NCBI GenBank assembly: GCA_946885425.1
Contig: CAMPGJ010000009.1
Span: 1 to 16,643 of the forward strand
Length of the DNA: 16,643 nucleotides
From: an uncultured bacterium
Lineage (GTDB): Bacteria > Patescibacteria > Microgenomatia > Levybacterales > UBA12049
Direction of reading: 5' to 3'
Shown here: piece by piece, positions 13,729-16,643 of the stretch
How the letters are laid out: the number at the start of each line of letters is the position of its first letter
Position numbering within the stretch: the first letter of the stretch is position 1
Notes under the pieces: model-generated
The model's input: the letters and a program-made list of their open reading frames with translations, nothing else
What the model was told of the DNA's origin: nothing
Database searches by the model: none
Program-made: the position numbers and the translations under genes

Positions 13729-14003
13729 CGAATTACACTACAAATTTTGCTACTAATCTAAACTTTTTGAATCTATTCGTTTAAATTCGCATGTAAAATA
13801 GTTTTCTACCTTCAGACCTGCCTGCCGGCAGGCAGGTTCGTATTCATTCGTATTATTCAATTACGGTTTCCTTACGCTATTTTAGTTGAACTCTTATTGA
13901 TAAGTTGTATCCTTAATGCTAATTGTTACGAATTGCATGCGAATTGAGCTACAAATAAATGTATAAATTTGTAGATTCGTAGCAAAATTAGTAGTGTAAT
14001 TTG
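13729..14003. repeat. 275-bp inverted-repeat element with a CCTG/CAGG palindrome at its core
   Basis: The outer arms 13729-13758 and 13974-14003 are reverse complements at 27 of 30 positions, built of CGAATTAC, ACTACAAATTT and GCTACTAAT words. Inside, TAAAATAG and CTATTTTA pair, and variants of CGAATT and TTCGTATT recur. Near the centre is a perfect 22-bp palindrome (13816-13837) made of ACCTGCCTGCC and its complement. It occupies nearly all of the gap between the KGG terminator and the GlsB-family gene; no gene is seen in it. Confidence 0.85.
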
Positions 14004-14020
14004 TAGAAATTTTCATCTTG

Positions 14021-14029
14021 AGGGGGTGA
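14021..14029 (+). promoter_or_regulatory. Extended Shine-Dalgarno AGGGGGTGA of the GlsB-family gene
   Basis: Seven bases before ATG 14037, identical to the site at 12493-12501. Confirms the start. Confidence 0.75.
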
Positions 14030-14036
14030 TATATTT

Positions 14037-14288
14037 ATGAACGTTTTATCATGGATAATATTTGGACTTATTGTGGGCGTGGTAGCTCACGCTATTGATC
14101 CGTCACCAAACCGTGGAGGAATCCTCGGAACTACATTATTAGGTATTGTTGGTGCACTAGTCGGAGGATTTTTGGCCAATCTTGTTTTTGGAATTACCGT
14201 CACAGGATTCAACCTTACATCTTTCTTAGTAGCAATAGCAGGATCACTCATTCTCCTTCTGATAGGAAGAGCAGTGAGAAGAGCCTAA
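14037..14288 (+). CDS. GlsB/YeaQ/YmgE family stress-response membrane protein
   Basis: An 83-residue small integral membrane protein of the 'transglycosylase-associated' family (PF04226), whose members are linked to stress in E. coli and Gram-positives; the biochemical role is unknown. Three hydrophobic helices: about 4-20, 29-52 and 61-78, ending RAVRRA. The family signature is the Gly-rich second helix with a preceding basic turn (PNRGGILGTTLLGIVGALVGGFL, residues 24 onward), ending near LVFG. Length is normal for the family. It has an excellent Shine-Dalgarno and its own terminator, so it is probably a highly expressed single-gene unit. It lies beside the KGG gene, another stress gene, with the same ribosome-binding site. 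Confidence 0.93.
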   Translation: MNVLSWIIFGLIVGVVAHAIDPSPNRGGILGTTLLGIVGALVGGFLANLVFGITVTGFNLTSFLVAIAGSLILLLIGRAVRRA

Positions 14289-14303
14289 CACTAATCGTGG
14301 AAT

Positions 14304-14337
14304 CAAGGAGGGATAGAAGTTTTTCTGTCTCTCCTTG
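14304..14337 (+). terminator. Terminator after the GlsB-family gene
   Basis: CAAGGAGGGATAGAA (14304-14318) pairs with TTCTGTCTCTCCTTG (14323-14337), 15 pairs with two G-U, around a GTTT loop. The T-tract downstream is weak, but the stem starts 15 bases after the stop codon. Confidence 0.75.
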
Positions 14338-14367
14338 TCTGTGGTTTAAAATAACCTTCTTAAATTC

Positions 14368-14497
14368 GAAATCCGAAGCACGAAATTCGAAACAATATCA
14401 AAATTCAAAAAAATTTATAAATTCAAAAACCTTTTGATATTTGTATTTTGGTCATTTGAAAATTGTTTCGAATTTCGGATTTCGATATTCGGATTTC
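14368..14497. repeat. Inverted repeat of a GAAATCCGAAATTCG word between convergent genes
   Basis: CGAAATTCGAAACAAT (14381-14396) is the perfect reverse complement of 14462-14477. GAAATCCGAA flanks both sides, and the right arm carries one extra word unit. Nested inside, ATATCAAAA pairs with TTTTGATAT, and AAATTCAAAA recurs. It lies between the ends of the GlsB-family and Crp/Fnr genes and could be a two-way terminator. Confidence 0.85.
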
Positions 14498-14508
14498 TTC
14501 CTCATTCG

Positions 14509-15192
14509 CTAAAGCGAATGAGAAAGTACTGCATCTTCTTGTGAGGCGAGAAGAAGCTCTTCTTCAAAGCGCTTAATATTCTTAACTGTATACAATCGTC
14601 CCTGCCGGCCCAGGAAACCCTGTTTTTCCAGTTTTTTCATCTCTAACGAGGTTGTCTCTCTTGTTATACCTACGATAGTAGCAATATCACGGTGAGTTAA
14701 AGGAACTTTTACGACAATATCTTCTCCCACCTGCTCACCAAACCTCTTGGCACAAATTAATAAAGTTGTCGCTACTTTCACATAGGCATTGCTGAAGACC
14801 AAATATCCCATTCTGCTCAGAACACCATCAAAGCGTACTAAAATTCTCGTCGTTAAATCATAAAGAACATCAGCATTTGATTTAACAAAATTAAGGAATT
14901 CTTCTTGTGGAGAGCGCCATAACTCAAGTGGGGTAATTGCTTCAAGATAATATGGATTCTTCACATTGTTAATACCATATGTTAATGGGAAAAAATCTTT
15001 GGGCTTAAGAATAGTCAATGTTAGCTCTTCTCCCTCTTCGGAAATTCGATAAACCCGGACATACCCCTTTTTTATATAAAATACGCTTGAAGGAGTATCG
15101 TTGGGATGAAGAATCAAAGACTTCTTCTTATAATATTGGAGCTTTGCTTTCTCAAAAAATGTGTCTAATTTTGGGGATAAATCTGTATGCAT
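14509..15192 (-). CDS. Crp/Fnr-family transcription regulator
   Basis: A 227-residue DNA-binding regulator. Residues about 15-110 form the jelly-roll sensor domain (SVFYIKKGYVRVYRISEEGEELTL, then LKPKDFFPL), about 111-145 the dimer helix, and 163-205 the winged helix-turn-helix (LTHRDIATIVGITRETTSLEMKKLEKQGFL). The sensor domain lacks a recognisable cyclic-nucleotide phosphate cassette (no GE...RSA; FFPLTYG is there instead) and has only one cysteine, so it should bind neither cAMP nor an Fe-S cluster; its signal is unknown. The frame is open to 15282, but those extra 30 codons lie wholly inside a large DNA hairpin, so ATG 15192 is preferred. Divergent from the GAF histidine kinase. Confidence 0.9.
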   Translation of the reverse strand: MHTDLSPKLDTFFEKAKLQYYKKKSLILHPNDTPSSVFYIKKGYVRVYRISEEGEELTLTILKPKDFFPLTYGINNVKNPYYLEAITPLELWRSPQEEFLNFVKSNADVLYDLTTRILVRFDGVLSRMGYLVFSNAYVKVATTLLICAKRFGEQVGEDIVVKVPLTHRDIATIVGITRETTSLEMKKLEKQGFLGRQGRLYTVKNIKRFEEELLLASQEDAVLSHSL

Positions 15193-15194
15193 AC

Positions 15195-15289
15195 ATAAAT
15201 ATTCTTCGAGCGACCAAAGGAAGTCGAGAAGTAGGTGCGATATACCACCCGTTCTCGGCTTCATTACACTTCGCTCGAACAATATTCAT
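15195..15289. repeat. 95-bp near-continuous hairpin element upstream of the Crp/Fnr gene
   Basis: The outer arms ATAAATATTCTTCGAGCGA (15195-15213) and TCGCTCGAACAATATTCAT (15271-15289) pair at 17 of 19. Next inward, AAGTCGAGAA (15221-15230) pairs with TTCTCGGCTT (15252-15261, one G-U), then GGTG with CACC around a short loop. It begins three bases before the start codon, so it could act as a 5'-leader structure, an operator or a small mobile repeat. Confidence 0.75.
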
Positions 15290-15370
15290 AGCTTACTCAA
15301 ACGAAATGATAAAGCAATAAAGAAGATGTAAGAACTTGTTAAGAATACACCGACTATGGTCTCTTATGTA

Positions 15371-15398
15371 TTGAAACTTCGGTAGCATTTGGTAATAT
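15371..15398 (+). promoter_or_regulatory. Promoter of the GAF histidine kinase gene
   Basis: TTGAAA (15371-15376), a 16-bp spacer and TAATAT (15393-15398) with a TGG extension in front. The RNA leader would be about 7 nt, with AAGTGAG as a weak possible Shine-Dalgarno before ATG 15412. Confidence 0.55.
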
Positions 15399-15411
15399 AT
15401 GAAGTGAGCCA

Positions 15412-16575
15412 ATGAAAAAAGGATATTTACAGAGATTACAAGTTTTTGCCCATCTCCTTCTTATTGATAACCACGTTGAAGATATTAATAAAATAATCGT
15501 TGAGGACGCTATGAATATAACAGGCGCAGAGTATGGTAGCCTCGTTTATAAAGAAAAAGATGAGATAAAAAAAGGATATGCTTCTTCCTCTTTCTTACTA
15601 AAAATCATAAAAAGAGGGACTTTGGAAAAAGCAATGCAAAGAAAAAATATTTTTAATTTACAAAGGAATGACCTAAGAAATGAAAATGACGTACCGGAAC
15701 TAAAAAATCATGACATCAAAACAATTGTTGTTTTACCTCTCAGTTATCAAAATACATCATTGGGTATGATCATACTCTTTTCTCCCCAAGAAAATTTTTT
15801 TGATGAAATAACGCCGGACTTTTTAAATCTTTTCTGCTCTATTGCCACACTCGGACTTAAAAAAACACTGGGGCAAAGAGAACTAGAAAAAGGTCTGGAA
15901 TTAAGAGATAGGTTTATTTCTATCGCATCCCATGAGCTACGCACTCCCCTCACCTCAATTAACGGATATATCCAGCTTTTACGGAGAAAAATAGCAGATC
16001 AAAATATTTCAGAAGCCAGATGGATTGAATCACTTTACGTTGAAAGTCTCCGGCTCACTACGTTAATGAAAGAATTGTTGGATATAAACAGAATAAATCA
16101 GGGAAAATTTGCTTTCGTCTTCAGCGAAGTTTCTATGAAAGATGTTGTAGAAAGAGCAATTGAACGAGCCCGTGTTACAGCGACACAACATAAAATCATT
16201 TTTGATAACAAAATAATTAATCACCAACATACCGTTATTGGTGACTTTGATAAATTGGTTGAGATGGTTTCGGGTATATTAACCAACGCGATTAAGTTCT
16301 CGCCGGCAAATTCAGAGATTCAAGTATCACTTAACAGTAATCCCAGAACAATATTTGTGACAGTAAAAGATGTTGGTAAAGGTATGTCTCAGGAAGATCT
16401 AGCAGCTATTTTTGAGGGGTTTTACAAAAGTGATGTCGCCCACATAGAAGGCATGGGCGTTGGGCTCTTCCTCGCCAAACATATCGTCGCCCACCACCGC
16501 GGGAAGATAAAGGTTCAATCCAAAGTAGACAAAGGTACCACAGTAGAAGTAACCCTACCACAAGCAAAGAGCTGA
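15412..16575 (+). CDS. Soluble GAF-domain sensor histidine kinase
   Basis: A 387-residue two-component kinase without membrane segments, so it should sense a cytosolic signal. Residues 10-150 have the length and pattern of a GAF domain (AMNITGAEYGSLV, then KTIVVLPLSYQNTSLGMIILFS). The dimerisation helix carries the H-box SHELRTPLTS with phospho-accepting H174. The ATPase domain has the N-box ILTNAIKFSP (N292), G1 DVGKGM (320-325), F-box IFEGFYK (333-339) and G2 GMGVGLFLAKHIV (347-359); all core residues are present. No cognate regulator follows; the divergent Crp/Fnr gene and the CheY-like receiver at 11069-11425 are possible partners. An extended -10 promoter precedes the ATG and the stop is TGA. 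Confidence 0.93.
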   Translation: MKKGYLQRLQVFAHLLLIDNHVEDINKIIVEDAMNITGAEYGSLVYKEKDEIKKGYASSSFLLKIIKRGTLEKAMQRKNIFNLQRNDLRNENDVPELKNHDIKTIVVLPLSYQNTSLGMIILFSPQENFFDEITPDFLNLFCSIATLGLKKTLGQRELEKGLELRDRFISIASHELRTPLTSINGYIQLLRRKIADQNISEARWIESLYVESLRLTTLMKELLDINRINQGKFAFVFSEVSMKDVVERAIERARVTATQHKIIFDNKIINHQHTVIGDFDKLVEMVSGILTNAIKFSPANSEIQVSLNSNPRTIFVTVKDVGKGMSQEDLAAIFEGFYKSDVAHIEGMGVGLFLAKHIVAHHRGKIKVQSKVDKGTTVEVTLPQAKS

Positions 16576-16586
16576 TGCCCCTTTCA

Positions 16587-16643
16587 GTCTTCAAGTCCAA
16601 AGTCGAAAGTCTTCAAGCGAACTCCAGATTTATGATTTATGAT
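16587..16643. repeat. GTCTTCAAG word repeat, cut by the window end
   Basis: GTCTTCAA, GTCCAAA, GTCGAAA and GTCTTCAAG follow one another (16587-16618), with ATTTATGATTTATGAT starting the other arm at the window end. It uses the vocabulary of the elements at 1617-1722 and 13234-13314 and follows the kinase stop codon by 11 bases. Confidence 0.65.

Noticed and set aside
15193..15282. Thirty extra codons at the start of the Crp/Fnr gene
   Set aside because: They lie entirely inside a palindromic element and would need a TTG start; the domain begins after ATG 15192.
41..16575. Alternative genetic code with TGA as glycine
   Set aside because: TGA ends the histidine kinase at its normal C-terminus and no conserved domain here contains an in-frame TGA.

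Overview
The window looks like a chromosomal piece of a low-GC bacterium of the Candidate Phyla Radiation, probably Microgenomates-like. This is an inference from several traits seen together: an archaeal-type PEP carboxylase, small secreted or membrane proteins with one signal or anchor helix, a GT-C membrane glycosyltransferase, a sortase, gaps filled with short repeated 'words' and long imperfect hairpins, and several genes whose -10 box lies only 5-8 nt before the start codon. TGA and TAG both act as ordinary stops, which argues against code-25 lineages such as Gracilibacteria. No rRNA, tRNA, phage, transposase or CRISPR array was seen.

Layout. 41-1555 (-): archaeal-type PEP carboxylase. 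1748-3303 (+): two exported proteins, a membrane-anchored PKD-like protein and a matrixin-like zinc protease with a coiled coil inserted in its catalytic domain. 3397-5718 (-): a large GT4 enzyme resembling trehalose synthase TreT or retaining trehalose phosphorylase. 6047-8101 (+): a GT-C-like membrane protein carrying an in-frame palindromic repeat. 8262-10640 (-): Lon protease. 11069-11425 (-): a stand-alone CheY-like receiver. 11606-12488 (-): a class E/F-like sortase preceded by a tiny secreted Ser/Thr/Pro-rich protein ending in an LPxTG-like motif. 12734-13234 (+): an unrecognised four-helix membrane protein. 13480-13653 (+): a 57-residue KGG-motif stress protein. 14037-14288 (+): a GlsB/YeaQ-family membrane protein. 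14509-15192 (-) and 15412-16575 (+): a divergent Crp/Fnr-type regulator and a soluble GAF histidine kinase.

How the genes may work together. Three themes are visible: cell-surface biology (PKD protein, protease, GT-C protein, sortase and candidate substrate), stress and protein quality control (Lon, KGG protein, GlsB protein), and signalling (receiver, kinase, Crp/Fnr). A joint stress circuit is inference only.

The most unusual signal is in the gaps. At least seven are filled by a 7-12 bp word repeated in tandem and, in most, repeated again as its reverse complement, so the gap can fold into a long hairpin. The word differs from gap to gap. A second signal is a split in translation signals: three tiny genes share an identical AGGGGGTGA ribosome-binding site, while most larger genes have no usable one and look leaderless.
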